A stretch of 64,000 bases of DNA, taken from assembly GCA_018660465.1 (NCBI GenBank), contig JABJKH010000084.1, forward strand, positions 1 through 64,000. Direction: 5' to 3'. Origin of the DNA: Rhodospirillaceae bacterium. GTDB lineage: Bacteria; Pseudomonadota; Alphaproteobacteria; Rhodospirillales; JABJKH01. Both the position numbers and the translations under genes were made by a program. Below, piece after piece: positions 49,996-58,940 of the stretch (positions are counted from its first letter, which is position 1; each line of letters opens with the position of its first letter). The notes beneath the pieces are model-generated. The model was not told where the DNA came from. It saw only the letters and a list, made by a program, of their open reading frames with translations, and did not search any database.

Positions 49996-50592
49996 CTATA
50001 TCCGTTCCGCGAGGACAGCGAGGCGCTGTTTCGGGTTTATGATCTTGCTGTCAAATGGCCAACAGGTGACCAGAATTACCCGATCCGTGCCATCTTGACG
50101 TGGCAAGATAAGGTTGGAGGTTTCCAGCACCCAGGTGTGTCTAATTTTGTATGAATGAGAAATTCCGTCTGGACGTTCAATTTTAACAACATCGCCAAGT
50201 TGAACATGCCGCAATGGCTTAAAATGTGTGTCCCTATGGGCGGCGATGACACTGGTTCCAGCGGTTCCCGGCGACGCGGAGCCTCTGACATGGGACGGGC
50301 CGAAGGCCAAGCTTTGTCCCCCTGCATCTGCCAATACATAAAGGCTTTCGCCCTTCATCGTCAGCTTTGCCACCGGCCACGTGTCAGCCCAAGGCCACGG
50401 CTTGGCGGGCATGTTGGGTCTGACCTTGCTATTTCCTTGCCGCGTTTCCTGCCAAGCCTTTTCTAGGAGGATTTGCGCCAGGGCGGCCTTCATCGGTATC
50501 CATAGACCGACCCCGGCGAAAGCCGCCCCCGCAATGATTAAGAAGCTGAGGACAAACACATGGGTCCGGTGCTTCATGGTGTGGGGCTTCAT
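49996..50592 (-). CDS. Class GN sortase
   Basis: A 198-residue membrane-anchored transpeptidase. An N-terminal membrane segment (about residues 10-33) is followed by the sortase barrel with catalytic His in VIAAHRDTHFKPL, Cys in VILVTCWPFDS and Arg in NPKQRLAVLAER. Class GN sortases occur in Gram-negative, mostly marine proteobacteria, next to a single dedicated target. The start ATG overlaps the stop of the target gene (ATGA) and has GGGAG upstream. Its only likely substrate is that neighbour. Confidence 0.92.
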   Translation of the reverse strand: MKPHTMKHRTHVFVLSFLIIAGAAFAGVGLWIPMKAALAQILLEKAWQETRQGNSKVRPNMPAKPWPWADTWPVAKLTMKGESLYVLADAGGQSLAFGPSHVRGSASPGTAGTSVIAAHRDTHFKPLRHVQLGDVVKIERPDGISHSYKIRHTWVLETSNLILPRQDGTDRVILVTCWPFDSKIINPKQRLAVLAERI

Positions 50593-52790
50593 GGTGTCTC
50601 CCGTCGCCACGGGTCGGTCCACCAAACAATAAGTCCTAGGCAAAGCAGAACGAAACCAATCAAAAGGTAAAGTTCGCCAAGTGTTGCCGTTTGCGGCAAA
50701 TGAAGGGATTGATTGCCCGCCCCCGTCGGCCCTGCAATGTCAGCGACAGGCGCGGCAGAAGCCATCAACGCCGGACCTGCGGCCTTGTAGTGCCGACGCG
50801 CCCGCTCCAGCAATTTCTTTCGAAACCCGGTCCCGCCCATATCCGGTGAATTAGGCTTCCATCCTTGGGGCAAGTTGGTTGGCATCTTCTTGGTGATAAG
50901 AGGAGCATTATTAGGACGCGACGAATTTTGCTCCACCGCGACCAATGATGTATGGCGGGTCACAAGGTTAAATTGCAGCGCTGTGCTCAATACCGAGTCG
51001 CGCACCTGCTCCGGTGTCTTTCCCTGAAAAAAACTGCTTTCTATCCCCGCGATTTTCTCTCGCGCCCAAAGTTTTGCGATTCCCTGGCCAGGGATAGCTG
51101 TTTCTAATTTTAAAGCGTGAACCCAGGGTCCATCGGCGCCAATTCCTGAGACCTTGATTCCTTCAAGATTCTTGTCATGCCGAAAAGCAAAGACAACGGG
51201 CTCACCTGAAAATAAATCTGGAATTGGATTGGGCCAAATATCAAGCGATCCGTCGCCCAGGGGTTTCGCGGTCAAATGGGTCACGACTGGTTTTGCGAGC
51301 TTATCCCAAAGTTGCGCCATGCGTTTCCCAACCTGATCTGGCGCGCCAATAAACGTAAAGGTTCCCCGACCCTGCCGGGCAGCCCCCCGCATAAAATGTT
51401 GGTTGGGCGCGGAGCCAATCCCGACCGTAAACAAACGCGCATCGCCAACGCGGTCTGTGATGATTTGAAATAATTCCTGTTCGTTCGAAACCGCGCCATC
51501 GGTCATAAAAATGACCTGCCGCAGCCGCGATTTGTCCCAACGGCCATCAAGCGCCATCGTCAGGGCGGAGAGCATTTCAGTCCCACCCCCCGCCTGAAGC
51601 TGTCTGATATAGGCTCGGGCTGTATCGATATTTCGCTCATTAGCAGGCACGACTTCGCCGAACAATGCGCTGCTTAAATTATTGAACTTAATAATATTGA
51701 AAACATCCGTCGGCTGAAGTTTCTCAATTGTTTCAAGCAAAGACGCCTTGGCTTGACGGATGGATTCCCCCGCCATCGAGCCGGACGTATCAATGACAAA
51801 AATAAGTTCACGACGCAGACGCGGCATCGCAAAATGTTTGCTGCCCGGTGGCGAGATCATCACCAAGCCAAATTTCTCGCCCTTCCATTCTTCGCTAAAT
51901 AAAATTGGTGCCGCAACGTCATCATTCGCTGGCCACGTCAGTTCGAAATCCTGGTCTGCGGGCACAGGCCCCCGCGCGAGTTTGACGACAACGTTGCCGG
52001 ATATATCATTCTCTACAATAACCGGATGGTGATGGCTTTTAACTTCTGAGACCGGCCATTTGCCGCCAAGCCGAACCGTCACGTTCACTGGATTAACTTT
52101 CCCCGCCCCCGGTGGCATTACTGGTTGTGAGACCCAAGCCTCACTTTCCAATTTATTTTCAGATCCGGAGAGGTACACCTTGCCTTCCTTCTTTGGCGTA
52201 TAACGGGGACCGACAACCATCGGGAAGCGCAGACGGAACTCGCCATTCTTGAACGCCACGGTCTCTTGATAGGCCATTTCGACAATGATCGCTTCTTTAG
52301 GACCGATGTTCGTAACTGATGCCGTAAAAACATTTGGGCGCTCGGATTCCAAGAGGGCCGCTTTCTTGCCTTCTTTCTTGGCAGCTTGGTAAATGCGGCG
52401 CGCCTGACTTCGTTCTTTTATCTCGCCTTCAACGATGCGCTCGCCAATTTTTAGCCTAAGTGTGTCCACTGCCGATTTGTCGGCCATAGGGAAGACATAG
52501 ACCCCTTCCAGCCATTTATCGGTTGGGTTCATATAGAACTGACGAATATGAACCCGGGCAACGATGCCGGAAACGTCGATGTCTACATTTGTCCCCAACA
52601 ATGGGGCAGGCAGGAATTGGCCCTTCTCATGAGTTTTGAATAACAACCCATTGTCTTGTGTTTCTGAAGCACGCGCTTCTGAAAATCCAAATGCCAGCGC
52701 CAAATACAAAAAAGCGCCGATCATCAGGATGATAAATATTCGAAACGGCTGCGGTTCATAGCCGTCATGTGCACCATAGGAATCGTACAT
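50589..52790 (-). CDS. VIT/vWA sortase target protein (marine proteobacterial type)
   Basis: A 733-residue exported protein. After an N-terminal hydrophobic signal (about residues 18-38, FRIFIILMIGAFLYLALAF) come a VIT domain (about 45-170, with GVYVFPMADKSAVDTLRLKI), then a vWA domain (about 325-490) with the MIDAS motif in FVIDTSGSMAGES. The C-terminus is a sorting signal: LPQTA near residue 698, a hydrophobic stretch and DPWRRETP. This matches the sortase-target family paired with class GN sortases. The Pro-rich segment before the signal may span the periplasm. The start has GGAG 9 nt upstream; GTG/TTG starts further up are less likely. Confidence 0.92.
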   Translation of the reverse strand: MYDSYGAHDGYEPQPFRIFIILMIGAFLYLALAFGFSEARASETQDNGLLFKTHEKGQFLPAPLLGTNVDIDVSGIVARVHIRQFYMNPTDKWLEGVYVFPMADKSAVDTLRLKIGERIVEGEIKERSQARRIYQAAKKEGKKAALLESERPNVFTASVTNIGPKEAIIVEMAYQETVAFKNGEFRLRFPMVVGPRYTPKKEGKVYLSGSENKLESEAWVSQPVMPPGAGKVNPVNVTVRLGGKWPVSEVKSHHHPVIVENDISGNVVVKLARGPVPADQDFELTWPANDDVAAPILFSEEWKGEKFGLVMISPPGSKHFAMPRLRRELIFVIDTSGSMAGESIRQAKASLLETIEKLQPTDVFNIIKFNNLSSALFGEVVPANERNIDTARAYIRQLQAGGGTEMLSALTMALDGRWDKSRLRQVIFMTDGAVSNEQELFQIITDRVGDARLFTVGIGSAPNQHFMRGAARQGRGTFTFIGAPDQVGKRMAQLWDKLAKPVVTHLTAKPLGDGSLDIWPNPIPDLFSGEPVVFAFRHDKNLEGIKVSGIGADGPWVHALKLETAIPGQGIAKLWAREKIAGIESSFFQGKTPEQVRDSVLSTALQFNLVTRHTSLVAVEQNSSRPNNAPLITKKMPTNLPQGWKPNSPDMGGTGFRKKLLERARRHYKAAGPALMASAAPVADIAGPTGAGNQSLHLPQTATLGELYLLIGFVLLCLGLIVWWTDPWRRETP

Positions 52791-52896
52791 AGGAGATCGC
52801 TCCAAGTCTGTGAATTTCAGACTTGGAGAAGACCACCTGATCCAGGCTAAAGTGTGCTGGGATTAGGGCATTCTGTGATCGTTTTTAGGGCGTTTT

Positions 52897-53766
52897 TTAG
52901 GCATCATCTCCGAGATAATTCGCCATTGCGCTGTCGTAGTCGTCTGCGCGGGTGAGTTGCTTCATCAGATCGGGCTTGGCGAAATAATCTATATCTCCTG
53001 GTGCCGTGCCATCCCGCAACGCCTTCAGCGTGTCATAGGTCGCCTGTACCGCTGCCATGATGGGCTTGTGTGTCTGCAGCGCGATTCGCACCCCTTGGGA
53101 CGCGATATATTCTTTATCCGCTAATTCTGGACCTCCCCCGCCGAGCATAATTGGCAGGGAGACCTCTGCTGCAACGGCTTCGAGTTGTTCACGGGTTTTA
53201 ACGCCAACCAAGAAAATCATATCGACGCCGCATTCCTGATAGGCAGTGACCCGCTTGATCGCATCTTCAACTCCGGTCATCCCAACAGCGCTGGTGCGTC
53301 CGGCAATTACAAAGCGGGAATCTTGGCGGGCCGCAACCGCGGCTTTCATTTTGCCAACACCTTCTTCGACCGACAAAAGCTGCGCACTTCCGACCGTGCC
53401 GTAAGGCGTGGGCAATTCGGTATCTTCGATCGACATGCCAGAGACCCCAGCGGTTTCCAGCTCTTCCACCGTCCGCATCACGTTCAGCGCGTTCCCGTAG
53501 CCATGATCCGCATCGACCATCAGCGCCAAATTACCGGCCCGACAAATGCGATACGCCTGATCAGTAAATTCGCTGAGGGTTAAGACAATATGGTCCGGAG
53601 CACCAAGTACCGCGAGGGAGGCAACAGAGCCCGCAAACATACCAATCTCAAATCCCAGGTCTTCAGCGATTCGTGCGGATATGGGATCGTAAACTGAGCC
53701 CGGGTTAACGCAAATATCTCCGTCAATAACAGTGCGAAACCGTTCGCGGCGATCCGTCCAATCCAT
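52897..53766 (-). CDS. Oxaloacetate decarboxylase-like ICL/PEP mutase-family enzyme
   Basis: A 289-residue alpha/beta barrel of the isocitrate lyase/PEP mutase superfamily. It reads GSVYDPISARIAEDLGFEIG, LMVDADHGYGNALNVMRTVE and MSIEDTELPTPYG, very close to the PA4872-type oxaloacetate decarboxylases. The KRCGH catalytic loop is absent, in contrast to the lyase near 18 kb, which supports decarboxylase rather than lyase activity. GGAGG lies 10 nt before the ATG; the frame stays open upstream without a ribosome site. It stands alone. Confidence 0.88.
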   Translation of the reverse strand: MDWTDRRERFRTVIDGDICVNPGSVYDPISARIAEDLGFEIGMFAGSVASLAVLGAPDHIVLTLSEFTDQAYRICRAGNLALMVDADHGYGNALNVMRTVEELETAGVSGMSIEDTELPTPYGTVGSAQLLSVEEGVGKMKAAVAARQDSRFVIAGRTSAVGMTGVEDAIKRVTAYQECGVDMIFLVGVKTREQLEAVAAEVSLPIMLGGGGPELADKEYIASQGVRIALQTHKPIMAAVQATYDTLKALRDGTAPGDIDYFAKPDLMKQLTRADDYDSAMANYLGDDA

Positions 53767-53906
53767 GATTTCAATCCTCCAGTTTTGAATTCGGACAACA
53801 GTAATCGCGAAACTAACGCACGGCAACAGCTCCCTCTGCCAAATTTTTCCTTGATAAAAGGGAGTAAAATCGTCCCTATTGCCGCACCCAACGGGAGGAC
53901 AATACC

Positions 53907-54806
53907 ATGAACCGCATCATCTTCACCGCACTCGCCCTTTCAGTTTTGCTTTTTACGGAATCTACAAACGCGGCACAGGATTTTTCGAAGGTAAAAGTCG
54001 AGACCATCCCCCTCACGGATAAGATTTACATGCTAAAGGGTTCAGGTGGAAACATCGGGCTGTTCGCGGGTAAGGATGGCGTGTTCATGATTGATGACCA
54101 ATTCGCACCACTGACCCCGAAAATTCTGGCGGCCATTAAGAAAATCACGCCTGACCCGGTGCGTCTTTTGTTGAACACTCACTGGCACTTCGATCATTCC
54201 GGCGGAAATGAAAATATGGGCAAGGCAGGTGCGACTATTATTTCGCACGACAATGTCCGTAAATTGATGAGCGCTCCACAGGAATTAAAGGCATTTGGAA
54301 TGAAAGTTCCGGCTGCACCCAAGGGTGCACTGCCGATTATGACTTTTTCCAATGACACGACAATTCATCTTGATGGTGAAACCATTCTAATTCGCCACCT
54401 TCCAAACGCCCATACCAATGGCGATTCGTTTGTACAATTCAAGAAGGCCAATGTCATTCATACGGGGGATACGTTCTTCAATGGGTTCTACCCATTCATC
54501 GATACAGAACATGGCGGTTCTATCGCTGGTATGATTAAGGCGGCCAATACGATCCTGAGCATCGCCGACGACAAAACCAAAATTATCCCCGGCCATGGCC
54601 CCCTCGCTGACAAAGCCAAGCTGATCGCATTTCGCGATATGTTGAAGGGTGTCGAAAAGCTGAGTATCGCCGCGCGCGCCAAGAAACAACCCTATGACGA
54701 GCTTGCCCTTAGCACTCCGGTAAAAAAAATTGAGGTAAAATGGGGCAAGGGCTTCTTGAATACCAAGACATTCCTGAAAATCGTCTATTCGGGAATGGAT
54801 AAGTAA
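53907..54806 (+). CDS. Exported MBL-fold metallohydrolase
   Basis: A 299-residue metallo-beta-lactamase-fold protein with a signal peptide (residues 1-23, IIFTALALSVLLFTES core). The zinc motif HxHxDH is at 92-97 (NTHWHFDHSGG), further ligands lie in LPNAHTNGDSFVQF, IHTGDTFFNGFYP and IIPGHGPLADK. It belongs to the periplasmic cyclase/quinohemoprotein-associated-like group, not clearly a beta-lactamase. GGAGG precedes the ATG. It is followed after 28 nt by an EamA transporter gene. Confidence 0.9.
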   Translation: MNRIIFTALALSVLLFTESTNAAQDFSKVKVETIPLTDKIYMLKGSGGNIGLFAGKDGVFMIDDQFAPLTPKILAAIKKITPDPVRLLLNTHWHFDHSGGNENMGKAGATIISHDNVRKLMSAPQELKAFGMKVPAAPKGALPIMTFSNDTTIHLDGETILIRHLPNAHTNGDSFVQFKKANVIHTGDTFFNGFYPFIDTEHGGSIAGMIKAANTILSIADDKTKIIPGHGPLADKAKLIAFRDMLKGVEKLSIAARAKKQPYDELALSTPVKKIEVKWGKGFLNTKTFLKIVYSGMDK

Positions 54807-54834
54807 CTAACGTTTCAAGGATACCCTAGCGGAC

Positions 54835-55761
54835 ATGCTCCCTCTTTCGACGGTTCCCTTGCGCACGGTTATTGTGGGCCTGACATTTGCGTGTCTGTCC
54901 ACCATTTTGGGTGGCACGACGGTCGCATTAACCCGCCTGATTATCCACCAAACAGACCCCTTGTCGTTGAGCTTTGCCCGTTATGGAATGGGCGCGATCG
55001 CGTTGCTCATATTTTTATACCCGACACTGAAACAAAAAGTATTTTCCCGCCAAGATGTCATAGGAATGGCGGCCTTGGGCGTGGTGATGTTCTCCGGCTT
55101 CCCTTATTTCATGGCTTTGGGATTGGAATTTACGACATCTGCCCACGGCGGCTTAATCTTTTCTACAATGCCATTGATGACGCTTATCATTGCGGTCGCC
55201 GTCGGCGTAGAGCAACTGACCGGAATTAAGCTCGCAGCTGTCGCTCTGGGAATTGTGGGGATCGTCATTGCCCTAGGTGAACAATTAGGCGCCATCGCGC
55301 CGAACGCTCTCCAGGGGGATATCTATTTTCTGATCGGGGTCATGGGCACATCGATCTTCAACGTCTTCTCCAAACGCTATATTGCCCGTTATGGCAGCTT
55401 ACCGGTTCTTACCTACACCATGGCGGTCGGCAGTTTGTTCATGTTCGTGCTGGCGCTATTTCTAGAGCACCCATTTTCCGGGTCCCTAAATTTTGATGTG
55501 AAAAGCTGGGCCATTGTTGTCTGGTTGGGCGTTCCGGGTGCGGCACTCATGGTTTACTTGTGGTGTCGGGCATTGGCGCTGATAACACCGACGCAAGTTT
55601 CCATCACAATTGGACTGAACACCCTAACGGCGATGCTGGGCGGTGTATGGTTGATGGACGAACCCTTATCACCGCGCATTTGGATCGGCTTTGCGTTGAT
55701 CCTTGGGGCGATTGCCTTAGTCAGCCTGCATCGACCTAAAGCTGTGGAATTTCAAGCTTAA
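54835..55761 (+). CDS. EamA/DMT-family transporter
   Basis: A 308-residue membrane protein made of two EamA repeats with ten hydrophobic segments. Typical parts are LSFARYGMGAIALLIFLYP in the first repeat and TPTQVSITIGLNTLTAMLGG followed by DEPLSPRIWIGFALILGAIA in the second. Members export amino acids, metabolites or drugs. It may be cotranscribed with the MBL gene. Its 3' end overlaps the convergent rhodanese gene by 26 nt. Confidence 0.9.
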   Translation: MLPLSTVPLRTVIVGLTFACLSTILGGTTVALTRLIIHQTDPLSLSFARYGMGAIALLIFLYPTLKQKVFSRQDVIGMAALGVVMFSGFPYFMALGLEFTTSAHGGLIFSTMPLMTLIIAVAVGVEQLTGIKLAAVALGIVGIVIALGEQLGAIAPNALQGDIYFLIGVMGTSIFNVFSKRYIARYGSLPVLTYTMAVGSLFMFVLALFLEHPFSGSLNFDVKSWAIVVWLGVPGAALMVYLWCRALALITPTQVSITIGLNTLTAMLGGVWLMDEPLSPRIWIGFALILGAIALVSLHRPKAVEFQA

Positions 55762-56137
55762 ATCCTTCGTCTTTCCAGCCTTCGATCCCGCCGATCATTT
55801 CTTTAACCGGGCATCCGAGCCGGGCCAATCGAACAGCCGCCTTATTGGCACCGTTACAATGCGGTCCGGCGCAATAGACCACGAATAACGTATTTTCCGG
55901 ATATTCTCCCATCCGTCGTTCCGTCATTTTTCCGTGGGGAATGTTAACGGCGCCCGGCACATGGCATGCGGCAAAAAGGTCCGGTGAACGGACATCCACC
56001 AGCACAAAATCGGCCTCTTGCTCCGTCAGGGCGTAGTGGACGTCCCAACAATCAGTTTCAAAGCCCAACCGCGCCTCAAAGTGTCTGAGTGCATCGGAAG
56101 AATTGGCGGCGGAAATGTCGGATACAACTGTACTCAA
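55736..56137 (-). CDS. Rhodanese-domain protein
   Basis: A 133-residue single rhodanese domain. The fold begins with EADFVLVDVRSPDLFAACHV and PGAVNIPHGKM; the active-site loop starts with the catalytic Cys in FVVYCAGPHCNGANKAA. It transfers sulfur from a persulfide or acts in thiol signalling. The N-terminal extension of about 40 residues lacks a signal peptide, so it is cytoplasmic. It stands alone and overlaps the EamA gene tail-to-tail. Confidence 0.9.
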   Translation of the reverse strand: MSTVVSDISAANSSDALRHFEARLGFETDCWDVHYALTEQEADFVLVDVRSPDLFAACHVPGAVNIPHGKMTERRMGEYPENTLFVVYCAGPHCNGANKAAVRLARLGCPVKEMIGGIEGWKDEGFKLEIPQL

Positions 56138-56269
56138 TTTGGCAACTCCTACTATATCTTGTTACATTCTGTCATTAAATTGATACATCTAGGACATATC
56201 TTAGACACATTACCGGTTTATACATAACCATACGACGGCTTCTTTAGTCACCTATTTGAGGAGCGGAAA

Positions 56270-56488
56270 ATGGCAAATAAAATGGATATCGGTTATTTAA
56301 AAAGCTATGCAACGAATTTAGCACGGGAAAAGCATCATCTTACGCAGGCACTTACCCAAGGCTTTATGAGCGAAGACGAAGCTAAAATCGCGTCCCGTGA
56401 CCTAGCACTCCGCATCCATCGCATGGAACGCCTGGTCAAGCCGGTGCTTGGTACCCAAGATAACGTGTTGGCACTGCCTGTAAACTAA
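56270..56488 (+). CDS. Small conserved-looking protein of unknown function
   Basis: A 72-residue helical protein, MDIGYLKSYATNLAREKHHL at the start and IASRDLALRIHRMERLVKPV in the middle. A strong GAGGAG site lies 7 nt before the ATG and codon use matches the neighbours, so it is probably expressed. No family is recognised; size and helix content suggest a small regulator or structural protein. Confidence 0.6.
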   Translation: MANKMDIGYLKSYATNLAREKHHLTQALTQGFMSEDEAKIASRDLALRIHRMERLVKPVLGTQDNVLALPVN

Positions 56489-56572
56489 GCTTCTGTGAGC
56501 TTAATCAACGATCCAATGCTCTAACCCCAGAACTGTTTTGGGGTGCTCCCCAAGTGTTCTATACTTCCCTCC

Positions 56573-56935
56573 ATGACCAATACCCTACCCAAAGCCCGTA
56601 AGGCCTTCATGCAGAAGGCCCAGGAAATGGAAGCACTTGCCGTCCGTACCGGTGATCAGTCCTATGGTGCGGTAATCGTCAAAGACGATAAAATCGTCGG
56701 TCTGGGGCCAAGCCGGGTCGTCGTCAGCGGCGACCCCACCGCACATGCGGAGATGGAAGCCATCCGCGACGCAAGCCGCCGACTCAAGACCGCTGATCTG
56801 TCAGGCTGCGAGATGTATTCAACGTCGGCACCCTGCGCGATGTGTGAAGCAGCGGCAAGCTGGGCCAACATTGACGACTTAATTTCTGGAAGTGACCTAA
56901 GCCCGGGCGGCAGACCAAGGATCAATCGATGCTAA
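56573..56935 (+). CDS. Nucleoside deaminase-like protein (CDA/guanine deaminase fold)
   Basis: A 120-residue zinc deaminase-fold protein. Zinc ligands and the catalytic Glu are in PTAHAEMEAIRDASRR (HAE) and APCAMCEAAASWANID (PCxxC). Family members deaminate guanine, cytosine or tRNA adenosine. The ATG start has only a weak ribosome site; the frame continues to an upstream ATG at 56543. It overlaps the following paralogous gene by 7 nt, and the C-terminus (SDLSPGGRPRINRC) has a Cys end like that of the paralogue. Confidence 0.85.
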   Translation: MTNTLPKARKAFMQKAQEMEALAVRTGDQSYGAVIVKDDKIVGLGPSRVVVSGDPTAHAEMEAIRDASRRLKTADLSGCEMYSTSAPCAMCEAAASWANIDDLISGSDLSPGGRPRINRC

Positions 56936-57399
56936 GCCGCCGAAATATTTTAGGGCGTATTTTAGCGAGTCTAGCCGCTGTGCCTTTGGTATCTGTGATC
57001 GCGCATGCAAAAGCTTCCAAAAAACTATGGCAACCCGTCAATCCCAGCCCCCTGACGTTTATGAATAGGGCTCGGGACCTTGCGCGGCTTGGGTCGGAAC
57101 GCGGTGACGGCACGCCTTACGGCGCGGTGATCATCCGCGATAATATCATCGTCGGCGAAGGCTGGAATCGCAGCCATATCCACCACGATGCCACCGCCCA
57201 TGCCGAAACCGAAGCCATCCGCGACGCAGCCAAACGGCTCGGCACCCGTGACTTATCAGACTGCCAGATGGTCACAAATGGTGGTCGCCCGTGTCCGATG
57301 TGTGAAACAGCAGCCTACTGGGCGCAGATAAAAAAGATGTGGCTGGAAGACGGCGAAGATGTCGTCAACGCAGGGGGGCCTAAATACGGCGGCTGTTAA
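56929..57399 (+). CDS. Nucleoside deaminase-like protein with Tat-like leader
   Basis: A 156-residue paralogue of the preceding gene product. The N-terminus has a twin-arginine-type motif SRRNIL at residues 3-8 and a hydrophobic stretch (LASLAAVPLVSVIAHA) with a likely cleavage site after AHA, so export is predicted. Zinc motifs are HAETEAIRDAAKRLG and RPCPMCETAAYWAQ. Exported nucleoside deaminases are uncommon; a Tat route would fit folding around zinc in the cytoplasm. The gene pair overlaps by 7 nt. Confidence 0.83.
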   Translation: MLSRRNILGRILASLAAVPLVSVIAHAKASKKLWQPVNPSPLTFMNRARDLARLGSERGDGTPYGAVIIRDNIIVGEGWNRSHIHHDATAHAETEAIRDAAKRLGTRDLSDCQMVTNGGRPCPMCETAAYWAQIKKMWLEDGEDVVNAGGPKYGGC

Positions 57400-57983
57400 C
57401 CCTTCCCTGAAACCTGCCCTGCCAACGCGACCGCCCCTTCGATGACTAAATCCAACGTCTCATTTTGGTGCGGATCATTCAATTCACCGGCCTCATCAAA
57501 GAATTCATGCGCTGAGGGCAATGAAAAAGTCCGGTGATGAAGTACCAATCGCATTTTAGCTAAGATCGGTACAATTTGAGCAAGGCCCTGGGTCCCGGCA
57601 TAACCGCTCGGGGATGCAGACATCAGACAACAGGCTTTGCCGCTAAACGGTGCCAACACCGGCTCACCAGGGTAAGGCCGGGATAACCAATCGAGGGTGT
57701 TCTTCAGTAACGCCGAATACCCCCCATTATATTCAGGGGATGAGATCAGGAAACCGTCTTGCTCCTTGAATAAATTCCGTAGTTTCTCTGCACTCTCAGG
57801 CAATCCCTCGGCGTCCTCTAAGTCACCGTCATAGATCGGCATTGGATAATCCTTGAGATCGACCAGAGTGACATCGGCACCCAAGGCTTCAGCCTTCTTT
57901 GCCGCAACAGTGACCAGCGCCTTATTCAACGACTCGCGCCGCGCACTGCCTGAAAAAGCGAGAATTTTTACCGCGTCCGCCAT
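57396..57983 (-). CDS. NADPH-dependent FMN reductase
   Basis: A 195-residue flavodoxin-fold reductase. The FMN phosphate loop is ILAFSGSARRESLNKALVTV, and SSPEYNGGYSALLKNTLDWL is the standard NADPH-dependent FMN reductase motif. Members reduce flavins, quinones, azo dyes or chromate. GGAGG precedes the start. Its stop overlaps the deaminase gene by 4 nt tail-to-tail. Confidence 0.92.
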   Translation of the reverse strand: MADAVKILAFSGSARRESLNKALVTVAAKKAEALGADVTLVDLKDYPMPIYDGDLEDAEGLPESAEKLRNLFKEQDGFLISSPEYNGGYSALLKNTLDWLSRPYPGEPVLAPFSGKACCLMSASPSGYAGTQGLAQIVPILAKMRLVLHHRTFSLPSAHEFFDEAGELNDPHQNETLDLVIEGAVALAGQVSGKG

Positions 57984-58110
57984 GGGAATCCTCCATAAAT
58001 TTCTTTGTGAGAGGTAATCAACGCCCTCAAATAACGCAAGGCCGGTATTGCAGACGTGGTGCTGGTTGATAGAATTTACAAACTAGAATTTAAAATGGAG
58101 AAATCATTCG

Positions 58111-58863
58111 ATGGGAAGACTAGAGGGCAAAAAGGCCATAGTGACGGGTGCGGGTGCTGGGATCGGCGAATCAATTTCGGTCTTCTTCGCACGCGAAGGC
58201 GCCTCCGTCATCTGCATTGATCTAAATGGCGACACGGTAAAACAAACCGCGGCACAGATTAACGACGCCGGCGGTACAGCCATCGCGGTTGAAGCCGATG
58301 TTGCGAACGAACAAACGTTCGTTGATGCGGTTGAAATGGCGAAGACGGAATTCGGTGGCCTGACCACGTTGGTGAGCAACGCGATCTATGATCTGCCCTA
58401 TGTGCCGATTACTGAAATCCCCACCGAAGGCTGGATGCGGACCATGGACGTGAATCTGAACGCGACCTATTTCTTCTGCAAGCACGCGATCCCTGTCATT
58501 GCCGACAGTGGCGGGGGCTCAATCATTTTAGTCGCTTCCCAATTGGGCCAAGTCGCCAGGCCAGGGCGGCCTTGGTACTGCGCCCAGAAAGGCGGCATGA
58601 TCAATTTGGCCCGTGCCTTAGCCCTGGATCACGCAAAACAAAACATCCGCGTTAATAGTCTATCGCCAGGGCCTGTTGAAACTGGGCGTTACGTGAAAAA
58701 TTTTGCCAGTGCCGAAGAAGCCCGACAGAATAATTTCACCCTGATGGAGCGCCTGGGGTCCCCAGACGAGATCGCGCCCGGCGCAGTTTTCCTCGCCAGC
58801 GACGAATCGTCCTTCATGACCGGTTCGGATTTGTTGATCGATGGAGGATATACAGCGGTTTAA
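58111..58863 (+). CDS. SDR-family oxidoreductase
   Basis: A 250-residue classical short-chain dehydrogenase. The cofactor motif is [10 protein letters not shown], the NAG-type strand reads LVSNAIYD, and the catalytic YxxxK is intact in [20 protein letters not shown], with a Ser in ILVASQLGQ. The C-terminal [13 protein letters not shown] is standard. An aspartate after the second strand (CIDLNG) suggests NAD rather than NADP. It is followed after 77 nt by a hydrolase gene. Confidence 0.92.
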   Translation: MGRLEGKKAIVTGAGAGIGESISVFFAREGASVICIDLNGDTVKQTAAQINDAGGTAIAVEADVANEQTFVDAVEMAKTEFGGLTTLVSNAIYDLPYVPITEIPTEGWMRTMDVNLNATYFFCKHAIPVIADSGGGSIILVASQLGQVARPGRPWYCAQKGGMINLARALALDHAKQNIRVNSLSPGPVETGRYVKNFASAEEARQNNFTLMERLGSPDEIAPGAVFLASDESSFMTGSDLLIDGGYTAV

Positions 58864-58940
58864 GACTTGCCATAGACTCACCTTAAATCTTCCGCCAAAC
58901 TCCCTTTCTGAATTTTCGGCGAAGACAGGAAGGAACCATC

